Part shown: positions 11,604-22,379 of the stretch, piece after piece
Numbering within the stretch: the stretch's first letter is position 1
Layout of the letters: the number at the start of each line of letters is the position of its first letter
From: Maratus speciosus
Taxonomy: Eukaryota; Arthropoda; Arachnida; Araneae; Salticidae
Direction: 5' to 3'
Assembly (NCBI GenBank): GCA_963932465.1
Contig: OZ010788.1
Location: forward strand, 668,506,484-668,570,483
Length of the DNA: 64,000 bases
Position numbers and translations under genes: made by a program
Notes under the pieces: generated by a model
What the model was told of the DNA's origin: nothing
The model's input: the letters and a program-made list of their open reading frames with translations, nothing else
Database searches by the model: none

Positions 11604-11832
11604 TTAACCCTTTCAAGGACAGTGGTATGTTTATGAAACCATTTAATTTTAATTCCCAATTGTCACAGTGGCACTAGAATTTTGGTATAATTTTTTTCCG
11701 TTTATTATGTATGTGAAAAATAGTTTTTTTTTTTTTTTTTTTTTTCCCAAATAAATCTGTACGTAAATTCCGGTGTCATTCATTCATTTCAAAATTTTAG
11801 CAATGAAAATAATTTGCCACTGAAAGGGTTAA
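11604..11832. mobile_element. TTAA-flanked MITE, CCCTTTCAAGG family (229 bp)
   Basis: TTAACCCTTTCAAGGACAGT at the left is mirrored by CCACTGAAAGGGTTAA at the right. The internal order is the same as in 7084-7302, including AATTTTAATTCCCAATTGTC and AAATTCCGGTGTCATTCATT, and it contains a 20-base T run near 11726. It lies in a left-array unit. Confidence 0.75.
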
Positions 11833-12327
11833 GACCTGAAGAGTTTTGGTAGGAATTAAAAGTATTGGTGTTTAATCCTAATTCATAGAATCATATTTGA
11901 TTGAAATAAAATATTTTTAAATTTTTTCAATTTCATTTAACTTTAAGGAAGGATCCACACAATTATGTGGTGCAGGTTCCGCTTTAAATCACAGAAAAAG
12001 AGAAAATTGTTTTTTTTCTTTTTTCTTAGGATTCTGGCCTGCACAATTGTGTAGGCCAGGTCTTAAAGTGATAAAGAAATCGAATTCATTTACTATGTCT
12101 CAGAATACATTTTAATTTTTAAGGAACTGTATTTCTATAAGCTGTCTTCTGAAAAGTGGAACAAACAAGTTAAAATTAAATTTAAATAAACAATTAAATT
12201 AAAAAAAATCCCCGCCGGCCCGGCCTACAGGAGGAGGTAGATTTCGAAGTTAAGTATACTAATTTCCCAAACAAAAACCAAATCATGATTAGGCTATCAA
12301 AGCCTGAGAGCTAATGTGCCCGCCCGT

Positions 12328-12382
12328 TCTGTATGTATGTATGTACGTACGTATGTATGTATGTATGTATGTATGTACGTAA
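12328..12382. repeat. GTAT/GTAC microsatellite
   Basis: About 13 tetranucleotide units, mostly GTAT with GTAC variants. The inverted counterpart GTACATACGTATGTACGTAC occurs at about 25075-25115 beside the second satellite array, showing that microsatellite and satellite travel together. Confidence 0.9.
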
Positions 12383-12409
12383 CGCGATAACTCTTGATAG
12401 AAACACCCG

Positions 12410-14160
12410 ATTTGCTTCAAAAATTTTTTCTAAGTTCATTGTGATAAGGCGCTTCCCTGATTAGTTTTGGAAGTTCATTGGTTAAGGATAAAGGGGGGGA
12501 AACGGGGTTAGTCCAACCCCTTAATTCAGATAAATGGGTTTTTCATGCAGAATCATTCGATTTGCACCGAATTTCATATACCAGTTTATTATGTTAAGGA
12601 ACTTCCCTGATTAGTTTTGGGGGTTCATTGGTTAAGGATAAGGGGGGAAAAGGGGGTTAGTCCACCTCTTTTAATTCAGATAAATGGGTTTTTCATGCAG
12701 AATGATTCGATTTGCTCCGAATTTGGTATACCGGTTTATTATGTTAAGGAACTTCCCTGATTAGTTTTGGAGGTTCATTGGTTAAGGATAAAGGGGGAAA
12801 AATGGGATTAGTCCACCCCCCTTAAATCAGATAAATGGGTTTTTCATGCAGAATCATTCGATTTGCTCCGTATTTAGTATACCGGTTTATTATGTTAAGG
12901 AACTTCCCTGTTTAGTTTTGGGGGTTCATTGGTTAAGGATAAAGGGGGAAAAGGGGGGGTTAGTCCACCCCAGATAAATGGGTTTTTCATGCAGAATCAT
13001 TCGATTTGCTCCGAATTTGGTATACCGGTTTATTATGTTAAGGAACTTCCCTGATTAGTTTTGGGGGTTCATTGGTTAAGGATAAAGGGGAAAAGGGGGG
13101 TTAGTCCACCCCTTTTAATTCAGATAAATGGGTTTTTCTTGCAGAATAATTCGATTTGCTCCGAATTTGGTATACCGGTTTATTATGTTAAGGAACTTCC
13201 CTGATTAGTTTTGGGAGTTCATTGGTTAAGGATAAAGGAGGAAAAACGGGGTTAGTCCACCCCCCTTAATTCAGGTAAATGGGTTTTTCATGCAGAATCA
13301 TTCGATTTGCTCCGTATTTGGTATACCGGTTTATTATGTTAAGGAACTTCCCTGTTTAGTTTTGGGGGTTCATTGGTTAAGGATAAAGGGGGAAAAGGGG
13401 GGGTTAGTCCAACCCCTTAATTAAGATAAATGGGTTTTGCATGCAGAATCATTCGATTTGCTCGGAATTTGGTATACCGGTTTATTATGTTAAGGAACTT
13501 CCCTGTTTAGTTTTGGGGGTTCATTGGTTAAGGATAAAGGGGGAAAAGGGGGGGTTAGTCCACCCCAGATAAATGGGTTTTTCATGCAGAATCATTCGAT
13601 TTGCTCCGAATTTGGTATACCGGTTTATTATGTTAAGGAACTTCCCTGATTAGTTTTGGGGGTTCATTGGTTAAGGATAAAGGGGGAAAAACGGGGTTAG
13701 TCCGACCGCGTAATTTAGATAAATGGGTTTTTCATTCAGAATCATTCGATTTGCTCCGTATTTGGTATACCGGTTTATTATGTTAAGGAACTTCCCTGAT
13801 TAGTTTTGGGGGTTCATTGGTTAAGGATAAAGGGGGGAAAATGGGGTTAGTCCACCCCTTAATTCAGATAAATGGGTTTTTGATGCAGAATCATTCGATT
13901 TGCTCCGAATTTGGTATACCGGTTTATTATGTTAAGGAACTTCCCTGATTAGTTTGAGGGTTCATTGGTTAAGGATAAAGGGGGAAAAGGGGGGGGGGGG
14001 GTTAGTCCACCCCCCTTAATTTATATAAACGTGTTTTTCATGCAGGATTATTCGATTTGCTCCAAATTTGGTATACCGGTTTATTATGATAAGGAGCTTC
14101 CCTGATTAGATTTGGAGGTTCACTGGTTAAGTATAAAGTGGGAAACGGGGGCTAATTCCC
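12410..14160 (+). repeat. 150-bp tandem satellite, about 12 units
   Basis: The word ATGTTAAGGA marks each unit at 12591, 12741, 12892, 13035, 13185, 13336, 13487, 13630, 13780 and 13929, with variant copies near 12441 and 14086. Spacing is 143-157 bases, mostly 149-151. Each unit contains GGTATACCGGTTTATT, TTCATTGGTTAAGGATAAAG, a GGGGTTAGTCCACCCC palindrome of variable length, GATAAATGGGTTTTTCATGC and ATTCGATTTGCTCC. Internal units are nearly identical and the outermost ones are diverged, the usual pattern of satellite homogenisation. Three units (ending near 12960 and 13560) lack about 8 bases after the GGGGTTAGTCC block. Confidence 0.95.
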
Positions 14161-14522
14161 CTTCACTTACTTTTTTGAGGGGCATTATTCTTTAAAGTAA
14201 GAGTATGATATACAATTAGTGTGAATTGCCTATGAGCTCAATGCCATCAGTTTAGCTGGGCACTTTTCTTTTTTATTATATAATAACTGGTTTTATCAGA
14301 ATCATGTTAGGGCGGTATTAAAAAAAATACTTTTCCATGCTCAACAACTCGAAATTTTCTGGCATAACTCCAGATTCATTTTTAATAGGAAAAACGGGAA
14401 ACTTGTTGACGTGATTTTTGAAGAGATTTACAAGCGACCTGTGTTTTTAGTTTTCGTTCAATTAATTAGAATTTGATATATAAACAATTATTTTCTCAGT
14501 AAGACAATATTTTTTGCTTCTA

Positions 14523-14965
14523 ACACAATCGCTTCGGGAAATTCCGTTCAAAATGCCCACTTTGACATCATTTTTTGAAATATATTCTGCCTCTGTCAAA
14601 AAAATCGATCATTACAGTACATTATATAGTTTCTGAATAAGCGAATCTACCAATTGGATGCGTTTGAGAGCAAAAATGAATTTAAAAATGAGTCAGAAAA
14701 TAAGCAGTTTGGATTTGAATACTCCCTTAATACGATGATTTTTCCAACACAATCCGCTTCGGGAAATTCGGTTCAAAAGGCCCACTTTGACAGCATGTTT
14801 TAAAATATATTCTACCTCTGTCAAACAATTTACCATTACGGTACATTATATAGTTTCTGAGTAAGAAAAGGTACCAATTGGAAGCCTTTGAGAGTAAAAA
14901 TGAATTGTAAAATGAGTCAGAAAATAAGCAGTTTGGATTTGAATACACCTTTACTAAGATGATTT
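14523..14965. repeat. Internal tandem duplication (about 222 bp x 2)
   Basis: AACACAATCGCTTCGGGAAA at 14523 and AACACAATCCGCTTCGGGAA at 14745 begin two parallel stretches that both end in AGCAGTTTGGATTTGAATAC. Copies 2 and 3 of the element show one main version of this block, so the duplication is specific to this copy. Confidence 0.75.
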
Positions 14966-15605
14966 TTTTCTTCAATAATTTTAATTTGTTTGTTTTTAAT
15001 TTGTTTTTGCTGTAAGAATTGGTCCTATCCAAAACTTGTGTATATAGATGTTGCAGACAATATTAAGAAGATGTATGATAAATTCATGGGGATTTTATAT
15101 CTTTTGAATTGAGGGAGTTATAGATTTTTTTCTTCTTCAAACGCCCTTTTTGTTTTCGTTTTTAATTTTTTTTTTTTTGCGGTACAAATTGGTCCTATTA
15201 AAAACTTGTGAATATAAAAGCTGTAGATAATGTTAAGGTCATTCATGATAAAATTAATTGGATTTGATATCTTGAGAATTGACGAAGTTATGAATTTTTT
15301 TCTCCCAAAAAACCCTAATTTTTGCGCCCCTTGAGCCCATATTTAACTTTATCAAAAATCTGTGATACATAAATGTTTGGCCCTATTTTTTGAAGTAATA
15401 AAAACTTTAAACTGATTCGATATGCATAAAATTTAATAAGTTATGGGATTTTTTCGGTTTTCACAAAACCCCTCCCTATTTCCATCCCCTTGGTTCGATT
15501 TTGCCCATTAACGAACTTGACCGAGATTTTATGCCCCTTGATTTTATGTATCAGTTTGGAAGAGATTGGGGCAGAATTGTGGAAGTTATCGTGTCTTAAA
15601 GAAAG

Positions 15606-15668
15606 TGATATATATAGATAGATAGATACATATATACACACACAAATTATATATATATATATATACAC
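15606..15668. repeat. GATA/TA/CA microsatellite
   Basis: Short runs of GATA, CA and TA repeats at the same place in the element as TA/GA repeats at 48851-48905 in copy 2 and TA/GATA repeats at 59945-59985 in copy 3, so the repeat seed belongs to the element. Confidence 0.85.
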
Positions 15669-15795
15669 ATAAAGTTTTTTACTGAGGGTGGTTTTGGGTT
15701 CTAGGGGTCATGATCGGTGTAGATCTGCAAAAATTTTTCAGAAATTCCAACATAGGAACGATCCCAATAGATAGTATTTCATACGAAATCTACCT

Positions 15796-16265
15796 AAAAC
15801 CAAAAAACCTGACTGCGTAAAAAGCGAACTAATTAATTATTTCTCATCAATGTGAAACTATTTTTTTCAATTCCTACTATTAGCTCACACTCTCGCTATA
15901 TATATATATCTTGTTCAAATTTTCAATCGTTCATAAAATACTTATTATTCATCCAATCAAGCTCAACTAACTTTTTTAAACTTGTAGTGGATGACACTTG
16001 ATGTTAATCCAGTTTTTTCAAATATTAATTAATTAAATTAAATTAATTAATTTTCAATAATGGAGAGAGCCATCTTCTTGATCAAGGCATTTTAAGCCCC
16101 ACTCAAGAGGAAAGCAGAATGGGAGAAAAAAAATTCTCTTACTAACATAAGTAGGAATTAACTTAATTTTTTTTTATTATATTACTTACCTAATTTTTTA
16201 TGTACTTGTATTGATGACTTTTAAGTTGTGTTTAATTGTTATTTCCTATCTATAAACACTGTTTT
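15796..16265. other. AT-rich stretch, nothing recognised
   Basis: Contains a short TA run near 15898 and an AATTAATTAAATTAAATTAA patch near 16030; no gene, TIR pair or repeat match seen. Confidence 0.5.
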
Positions 16266-16269
16266 GATG

Positions 16270-16650
16270 AGGCCTATAGATGTCTATGAAGGTTAGAGTT
16301 GCAGTAAAGCAAGAGATCCTATCTACACAACTTCCAGTATGTGTAATATTTAAACGGAGCTTCTGGCTGTAAAATAGTCAATGAAACATCATCTTCATTT
16401 TGAAAGACCTATCCAATGATATGCCACTCAATAGGGTGCGTAATATTTTTTCATCTATACCGCCATTTTGTGTTTTACGGAGGCTATTTTGAAATTATAA
16501 AAACAAAGCCTAGCCTATAACCATCGGGCCGTTAAGACGAATTGATAGAGACCTCATTCATTAAAATCCATCCAGCCGTTGGGATGTTTCGAGGGTATAA
16601 AGAAATCCACATACCCAGATACGCGTGAAACACATAACCCTTCTTGGCAG
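16270..16650. repeat. Possible dispersed repeat ending in GGCAGTCGGGTAAA
   Basis: More GC-balanced than its surroundings, with AATCCATCCAGCCGTTGGGA and ATAACCCTTCTTGGCAGTCG near the end. It also contains CCAATGATATGCCACTCAATA, resembling the CCAATGATATATCACATGAG word of the satellite at 22.7 kb. I believe it is a transposon-derived end but cannot assign a family. Confidence 0.35.
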
Positions 16651-16654
16651 TCGG

Positions 16655-17560
16655 GTAAAAAGAGAAAACTTTTGAAAGTATCAGTATTATATCAATGAAG
16701 ACATTTTAATTTACTTAATCAAAATTGAAAGAAAAACAAAATTGAGAGACAGAATAGATAGAAGACAGAAGAAGATAATTTTAAAAATTCGAAGGGAAAT
16801 AAAATTTTCTTGTACAAAAAAAAAGAAAGAAAGAAAAATAAATAAATAAATAAAAACGGAAGAAAGAAGAATAACGGAGTGCGCGATTGAAATAAGTTAA
16901 TATTTAAATTAATGTATCACAAAAATACAGGAATTTTTTTCAACATAAGTACTTATACGAGTCAATACGAGTAATACACTATACGAGAAAAGAGGCTGCA
17001 ATAAAGGCAATTTATGAATGGAAAATAAAATCTTCCTGATTTTAAATCACATTCTGTTTTCACCAACAATTTGTTTATCGAATTTGTTGAAACGTGTTTG
17101 CGAAGATGTTTTAATACTCAGGGAAATATATTTCTACACGCATAGTTTTGGAGATAGGAATAAAAATAGAAATAGAAGAATTTTTCGTGGAAGTCTATGG
17201 ATTATATCAATTAAGACAATTTTTGGATAATCTGAAATGAAGCTGCTTTTTTTTATGTTTGCCAGATACTACAATACTAAAATAGATTTTAAATTTACGA
17301 AATATATGAATTGGAAAAGCATCTTAAGTGTTAAACTTTCTGTTAAAATTTGAGATTTGAAAAAAAAAAATTCCTTTTATTTAAACTGCTTTTTGAAGAA
17401 GAAATAGCAATTTATCAAAAATAAAATTTAAAATAAAAAGCAGATAGAATTTCAAATTAGCGTATTAGTAGAAAAAGCACGTATGAGTTTCGGTATAATC
17501 ACAGGGAAAATACTATTAAAACACACACACACACACAAAAAAAAAACAATTTAATAAATT
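16655..17560. repeat. Left-array unit
   Basis: The 17450-17520 segment (TTAGCGTATTAGTAGAAAAAG, CACGTATGAGTTT, GGGAAAATACT) matches 10230-10300, and 17005-17220 matches 11525-11600 and 20060-20240. Decayed, AT-rich, no gene. A short CA run is at 17521-17536. Confidence 0.55.
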
Positions 17561-17639
17561 ACAACGACTATTTGGAAAATGATTTTCTCGAAGACTAAAA
17601 TTTAAGACAAAAAATCGCACAGAGTTGATCATACATTGC

Positions 17640-18340
17640 GTACGCCATGAATTAAACATTAATAGTGTTATTACACGTAAAAATTGAAAGCGACAAAAAT
17701 CGCCTGCGACCCGCCAGATTTCTTAAAACTTACGTATTATCCACCAGAAACTTGAACCAACCAGAAACTTGTATTATCCACCTGAAATTTACGTATTATC
17801 CAAGCATTTCATTGGCTGTTCGGGAAAAGGCTTTTCCATCGTCAGATTTCCAAGAAATCTGACGACCCATTTTAAATGAAATTTCATTCTTAAACTTCTA
17901 AACATCCCACAATATTACTTTTTACACCGTCGTATGGAGAAAAAAAATGTACTTTTAAATGCAACTTGTTTGAAAGCTGTATCTCAATTTGTTTCTGAGT
18001 TATTAATTTTTTTTTGTAGTTTTTATTACTCTTTTGTCATAGTGGCAACAGAAGTATCCATCTCTGCTGAAAGTAAAGGGCAATACAGATTACTGTATAG
18101 ACCAATCAGAAAACGAATAAAATTCGGATTAAACCAATGAAAAGCTTCAGATATGCTTTTGATTCCCTACCCTGACGAGGACAATAATCCTTTTTCCAAA
18201 TGGTTAATTAAATATATTCAGATAAACACCGGAACTTAAACAAAAATAAAAAAAAACGGTACATCTGCAGTCCCTGTCAGTTCGTCCACTTTCTTAAATA
18301 GACTTTTCCGTTCTTTCTCTCCTCTTTTCGTCTTTGATTC
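17640..18340. other. No gene; short CCACC-linked word repeats
   Basis: The word CGTATTATCCACC or close variants occurs three times between 17728 and 17800, interleaved with GAAACTTG. No other structure was found and open frames here are short and unconvincing. Confidence 0.4.
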
Positions 18341-18388
18341 TCGGCAGTGATGCTGCGAATTATTGACTCTCTTTCATATACTAATAGT

Positions 18389-18793
18389 ACAGCGCCTAGA
18401 AGATACAGTGTGGAAAACGGCTATTCCTATAATGCTTTAAAAGTGCTAAAAACTTGTATCCCATAAATCTCCAACAATTCTCAGCGGCAATATGCTGATA
18501 CGAGCGCCATCTCGTAACTCTTTTCAATATAAACACTGTGTTTTCAAAAATTATTGAATGTTAAATATCGGAAATTATAAATATAAGATGTTTTAGTCTG
18601 TTTTAAGCTAATTTAGTTAAGGGATGACGTGAAATAGGTTAAAGAGTCTCTTTTAGAATGACTATCGTTTTTAAAACACTACGATGGCGCTACGATCGAC
18701 ATCTTGTTATTCAGCATCATTGTACATTTATGGGATTCAATTTTTTAGCACTATTTTGCAGCCGTTTTCCACACTGTATCTTCTAGGCGCTGT
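18389..18793. mobile_element. 405-bp inverted-repeat element with 9-bp target duplication
   Basis: The outer 34 bases are perfectly inverted (ACAGCGCCTAGAAGATACAG at the left, its complement at the right). Similarity continues imperfectly for about 150 bases through a GCTAAAAA...ATCCCATAAAT block to GCGCCATC, so it folds over most of its length. ACTAATAGT directly precedes it (18380-18388) and directly follows it (18794-18802). A 9-bp duplication is typical of Mutator-like elements. No coding capacity, hence a MULE-type MITE by inference; other alignments of the ends give 7 bp. Confidence 0.85.
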
Positions 18794-18861
18794 ACTAATA
18801 GTGTTTGCGCTACAATTAGACTAACATTTCCTGTTTTTCACCTAAGATGTGCCGTACCATT

Positions 18862-18905
18862 ACTCAAAAGCAGGGCGTGGAGTTGCTTCGCAACTGGGTA
18901 GCCCC
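18862..18905. other. Hairpin resembling a Helitron-like 3' end
   Basis: GCAGGGCGTGGAGTTGCTTC continues into GCAACTGGGTAGCCCC, forming a GTTGC-TTC-GCAAC hairpin and a GGGC...GCCC outer pairing, ending CCCCTGGAAC. The CTRR-type ending after a hairpin recalls Helitrons, but CTGG does not fit CTRR and no TC start was found. Confidence 0.25.
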
Positions 18906-19299
18906 TGGAACTGTATCTTGTTTACTGTTCACACTATAATACTACTACTAATAATAATAATTCGGAAATTGTACGTCAAACGTGGCAAATTAGATGCGTT
19001 CGTATTCTAATTAGTTTTATAAATATTCAGATCTTGGTGCAATAGCTGTTGCACTCTTATACAAAAATTCATTAATCCAATATTTATTACGATTGTATAT
19101 ATTAAATTCAGTAATACGGAAATAATAGAACTCCATCTCAAATAGGATACCATCACCATGGCAACAATAATTGCCTATCATGGCATAGCATTGAATTAAT
19201 GACGTATGCATACCCAGACATGCCAACCTCCGTTTTTTTTTTTTTTTTTTTTAATCAAAGAAACATACCTCAAATAAGAAAATTATTTAGCGTATGAAA

Positions 19300-19523
19300 T
19301 TAACCGCTTGAAGGGAGGTAATGCCGCTATGGCATCACATAATTTTAATCCCTAATTGCCATATTGGAACCCGAATTTTTTTTAATGAAAATTTGACTTT
19401 TATTAAGTACGCGAAGATATATTTTTACCTGTTTACAAATAAATTTTCTTGTAAATACTGGTGTTATACAATTATTTCAACATTTTACAAATACAAGTAC
19501 TTTGCCCTTGAAAGGGAAAAGTA
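19300..19523. mobile_element. TTAA-type MITE, diverged
   Basis: Starts TTAACCGCTTGAAGGGAGGT and ends TTGCCCTTGAAAGGGAAAAG, inverted but with a decayed right TTAA. The interior follows the same order as 7084-7302 (AATTTTAATCCCTAATTGCC, then a GTAAATACTGGTGTTATAC segment). Confidence 0.6.
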
Positions 19524-19749
19524 GATTTCAAACAACAAAAACTTTTAATTGAAGGTACATTTTTTAGAAAAAAATTCCGGCTCAAAGTACGTTTTCTTGA
19601 TTTAAAAAAAGCCGGATCATGCGTAAAGCAAGCATGCCTACGATAGTATTTAATAGAATGAAGCACGCTTTTATTAATATCTTTTAAAGTTTTGATTCGA
19701 TTCTCATAAAATTTGAAATGACTGAAGAAAATTCTGCAACGATTCTATA

Positions 19750-19904
19750 TACAGAGCTGCCAAGTCTCCGGCTTTTTGGATACCAGTATTTTAATACAGA
19801 AAATGTTCTTTTATTTAATTGGAACATTTGGCCGATTTAAAACAACAGCATTTTCTCTAAGATTATAATGGTGTGCAAAAAGCCGGAGACTTGGCGACTC
19901 TGTA
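19750..19904. mobile_element. 155-bp MITE with AGTCTCCGGCTTTTT ends
   Basis: TACAGAGCTGCCAAGTCTCC at the left is matched by the inverted GGAGACTTGGCGACTCTGTA at the right, with GGCTTTTTG/CAAAAAGCC immediately inside. TA lies at both edges, suggesting a Tc1/mariner-type target. The arms are 28-30 bases; the middle is AT-rich and empty. Confidence 0.8.
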
Positions 19905-20059
19905 TATATTAAAGTTCAAACCATTCGGTTGGGCAGTTTTTGCGCTATTTTGTACTATGCGGACAGAGCATACGACGACTAAAGGTGATTACGAACGCAC
20001 CTAAAAAGGATGTAATAAAGGATTAACATGGCGGGGACATGAAGCACGAAGAGGGAATC

Positions 20060-20500
20060 AATAAAGGAAAATAATATATTTATGTATGGAAAATAAAACT
20101 TTTCTGGTGATATATAAACTTCTGTTTTCGCCAACGCTTTGCTATAAAGTAATCGAATCCTTCGAACCGTGTCTGCGAAGACGTTTTAATCCTTGGGGAA
20201 ATGTATCTCGGTAAACGGGCTTTGAAGAGTGGAGAGAAAAAGGATATAGATGAGGTTTTACAGAAAGTATACGGATTACATCAATGAAGAACTGTTTATT
20301 GAATGTCTGAAAAACTGTCTGAAAGGAAACTGATCTTTGATGTTCTGCTTTGCAGTTCGGAAATAGTTTTTAAAACTTTGAAATGTTATAATAGTGAAAA
20401 ATATCTCAAAGGTATGTTTTTAGGAATGAATGAAATTGCATATAGAAAACAAGAATAAGAAATACTAAGCTTACTGAAGTTATTTTAAACTTCAGAATGA
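20060..20500. repeat. Left-array unit
   Basis: ATATTTATGTATGGAAAATA through GTGTCTGCGAAGACGTTTTA parallels 17005-17130, followed by the AAGTATACGGATTACATCAA block paralleled at 17190-17215. No gene. Confidence 0.6.
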
Positions 20501-20990
20501 TTATGAAAAATAAATCAATTTTAATCTTAAATTATCTTCATGCTAAATTCTCCATACTTAATAAATTATTGTCATATTTATATACAACTTCTCCTTGCTT
20601 TGTAATTATATATTTATAGATCTTACATATTTTCCTAGGGGTATAGCTGCAGAAAAAACAGAGGTCGTAAGGGTGTGTACACTAAAAGCAGAGGGTATAA
20701 GTGATAGCTTTATAAGATAAACAGGGAGTATTATGAGTCACGTAAAAAAATCTCGAAGGCATACGTATCAATGCCAGAAGGTCTCCCAGAGCGAATTTCA
20801 TCGTTTAGATTTAAATCACCCTTTCAAAATCGACAAAACAACTTTTTAACTGCCCTAAAACCGGGATCACGATCCAAATAAACGTCTTGAATATTTTTTG
20901 TAGTACGTTCAACACTCACACCTTTTTTTAACTAATATAAAATAACATCACGAAAATTTAACTTTTCATTTTCTATTTTGTATCCTTGCA
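20500..20990. other. AT-rich stretch, nothing recognised
   Basis: No open frame, inverted repeat or repeat match was identified. Confidence 0.45.
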
Positions 20991-20996
20991 CACAAG

Positions 20997-21044
20997 TTAA
21001 CACTTTGCACTCCGTTGCCGCCGCTGCGGAGTGCAAAGGGTTAA
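20997..21044. mobile_element. 48-bp TTAA hairpin
   Basis: TTAACACTTTGCACTCCG is followed after about 12 bases by CGGAGTGCAAAGGGTTAA. The stem ACTTTGCACTCCG pairs over 13 or more bases and the outer TTAA is on both sides. It looks like the two terminal repeats of a TTAA-type element with almost nothing between them, either an internal-deletion relic or a minimal excision remnant. Confidence 0.6.
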
Positions 21045-21815
21045 TTTGAAAAACTTTTTTTTAACATTATGTTCACTCACGACACATGTAGATAACTGCC
21101 GGTTAATAAATAGGGTTATAAAAGAAACATCATCATCACAGTCAAAATTGAAAGTGCCATCTATGAAATCGGACATGAACTTTTCCAATCACCTAATAAT
21201 ATATATTTTAATAAGCATGCTACTAGGTTTACTAACTACTGAAGATAATAGTTTTATTTAAAATTTTGAACTTTTTTTTTTAAATTATGTAAAAGAAATA
21301 AAATTAAAACATATGTAATAATAAAACTTTTCGTCCTTTTATCTTTGTTAAACTATTCCAAATTTTTATAATATCTACCTTTTTAACCTGTCTTTAATAA
21401 TATCTTAAATATTTTTTATCTTTTTATCTCATGCCTTTAATACTGCGTATTCTTTTATATTTTTATTCTAAAACCTTAATTTGCTAATAACTATACTTCT
21501 TTGCAAAATCTACTAATTCATTTTATTCTGAGACAAATTCTTTTTTCCTTCGAATGTTTATTAAATAACATTTGTTCTTATTAGTTCCATATCCCATGAT
21601 GCCTTGCAAGTTTACCGTCCTCATCCTGATTAAGTTATAAAACTACCGCCGGTAAGTAATAAGGTCTGTCAGCTACGTCACGCGCACCCCCCGCCCCCTC
21701 TTTTCTGGATTTCATCGTATCGCGGGCGCAGGTTTCCGTCCCGTTCCTCCACTCTCTCCACGGGGTTGGTTCATTTCTATGTAACGTAACCGTCCGCATT
21801 CTTTTTTTTTTTAGT
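21045..21815. other. Spacer with a GC-rich patch, no gene
   Basis: AT-rich to 21640; then 21660-21790 is GC-rich (CGCGCACCCCCCGCCCCCTC, TCCGTCCCGTTCCTCCACTC). No CDS, TIR or RNA gene recognised. The patch lies just before the large foldback insertion. Confidence 0.4.
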
Positions 21816-21823
21816 ATTTATAC
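21816..21823. repeat. Left target-site duplication ATTTATAC
   Basis: ATTTATAC here is repeated exactly at 27656-27663, directly after the inverted right end of the large foldback structure. Confidence 0.85.
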
Positions 21824-22023
21824 TAGTGATGGGCGATTCTCGAGAATTCGACAATCGAGAAAAATCGTCATCGTAAAAAATCACAATCGATACAGCCATC
21901 GATTAATTCCTAGAATCTACAATCGAGATGTTTTACAATCGATTATAACGAGAAAAGCTAAAAACAGTTATTGGAAAACTTAGCTATTATTCTGGCCGAC
22001 AATTTCATAGTAGTAATAGGGCT

Positions 22024-22160
22024 TAGTGATGGTCGATTCTCTAAAATTTACCAATCGAAAAAAGTCGTTATCGTAAAATACACAATCGATACAGTCATCG
22101 ATTATTTTCGAGAATCTACAAAGGAGATGTTCTAGAATCGATTATTGAAATCATTGTTTT
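22024..22160. repeat. Second copy of the left terminal block
   Basis: TAGTGATGGTCGATTCTC begins a diverged repeat of 21824-21960, 200 bases downstream in the same orientation, with shared AATCGATACAG and CATCGATTA words. The left end is thus tandemly duplicated; the right end has one copy. Confidence 0.8.
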
Positions 22161-22379
22161 TACATATATATAAAGCAGATTTTATTAAATATAGGGTAAC
22201 TGAAAACAGATGGAATAAAAAAACAACAAACCAAAGGGAGGCTATAAGACTGGAAAAGTCTTGTAAGGGTGCCCCCTGGTTGAAAAAAGCTGAAAAAACG
22301 CGAGTAGCTATGAAGCGGTAAGGGAAGTTTAAGTATCAAAAATTAGAATTTTTCGGCAATTAGCACCAAAATGGCCAAA

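Larger units (their letters stand above)
12199..15795 (+). mobile_element. Copy 1 of a 1.3-1.6 kb element family, enlarged by a satellite
   Basis: The head (AAAATCCCCGCCGG, CTACAGGAGGAGGTAG, TTTCGAAGTTAAGTA, AACAAAAACCAAATCATGAT) and the body from 14290 to 15795 match two copies at about 47470-49056 and 58778-60105. Near the left edge AGGTAGATTTCG (12235-12246) is inverted at the right edge as CGAAATCTACCT (15784-15795). This copy carries an extra 2 kb between head and body: a GTAT/GTAC microsatellite and about 12 units of a 150-bp satellite. No transposase or other protein was recognised. The superfamily is unassigned. Confidence 0.7.
18992..20002. mobile_element. TIR element with AGGTGCGTTCGTA ends, copy 2, interrupted
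   Basis: Left end AGATGCGTTCGTA at 18992-19004 and right end TACGAACGCACCT at 19990-20002. Internal segments GTATTCAGATCTTGGTGCAA-like and TTCGGTTGGGCAGTTTTTGC match copies at 395-1797 and 46392-46794. It holds two nested MITEs (19300-19523, 19750-19904). No coding capacity. Confidence 0.7.

Noticed and set aside
11945..12062. Inverted words around ACACAATTATGTGG and GCACAATTGTGTAGG as a MITE
   Set aside because: The matches are short, self-palindromic words with poor pairing outside them.
12410..14160. CRISPR-like array (regular 150-bp repeats)
   Set aside because: Units are contiguous full-length satellite copies without short repeat-spacer structure, in a eukaryotic context.
12199..15795. 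Simple TIR transposon with AGGTAGATTTCG as the exact terminal repeat
   Set aside because: Similarity among the three copies extends about 35 bases beyond this motif on the left, so the motif is subterminal there and the true ends are unresolved.
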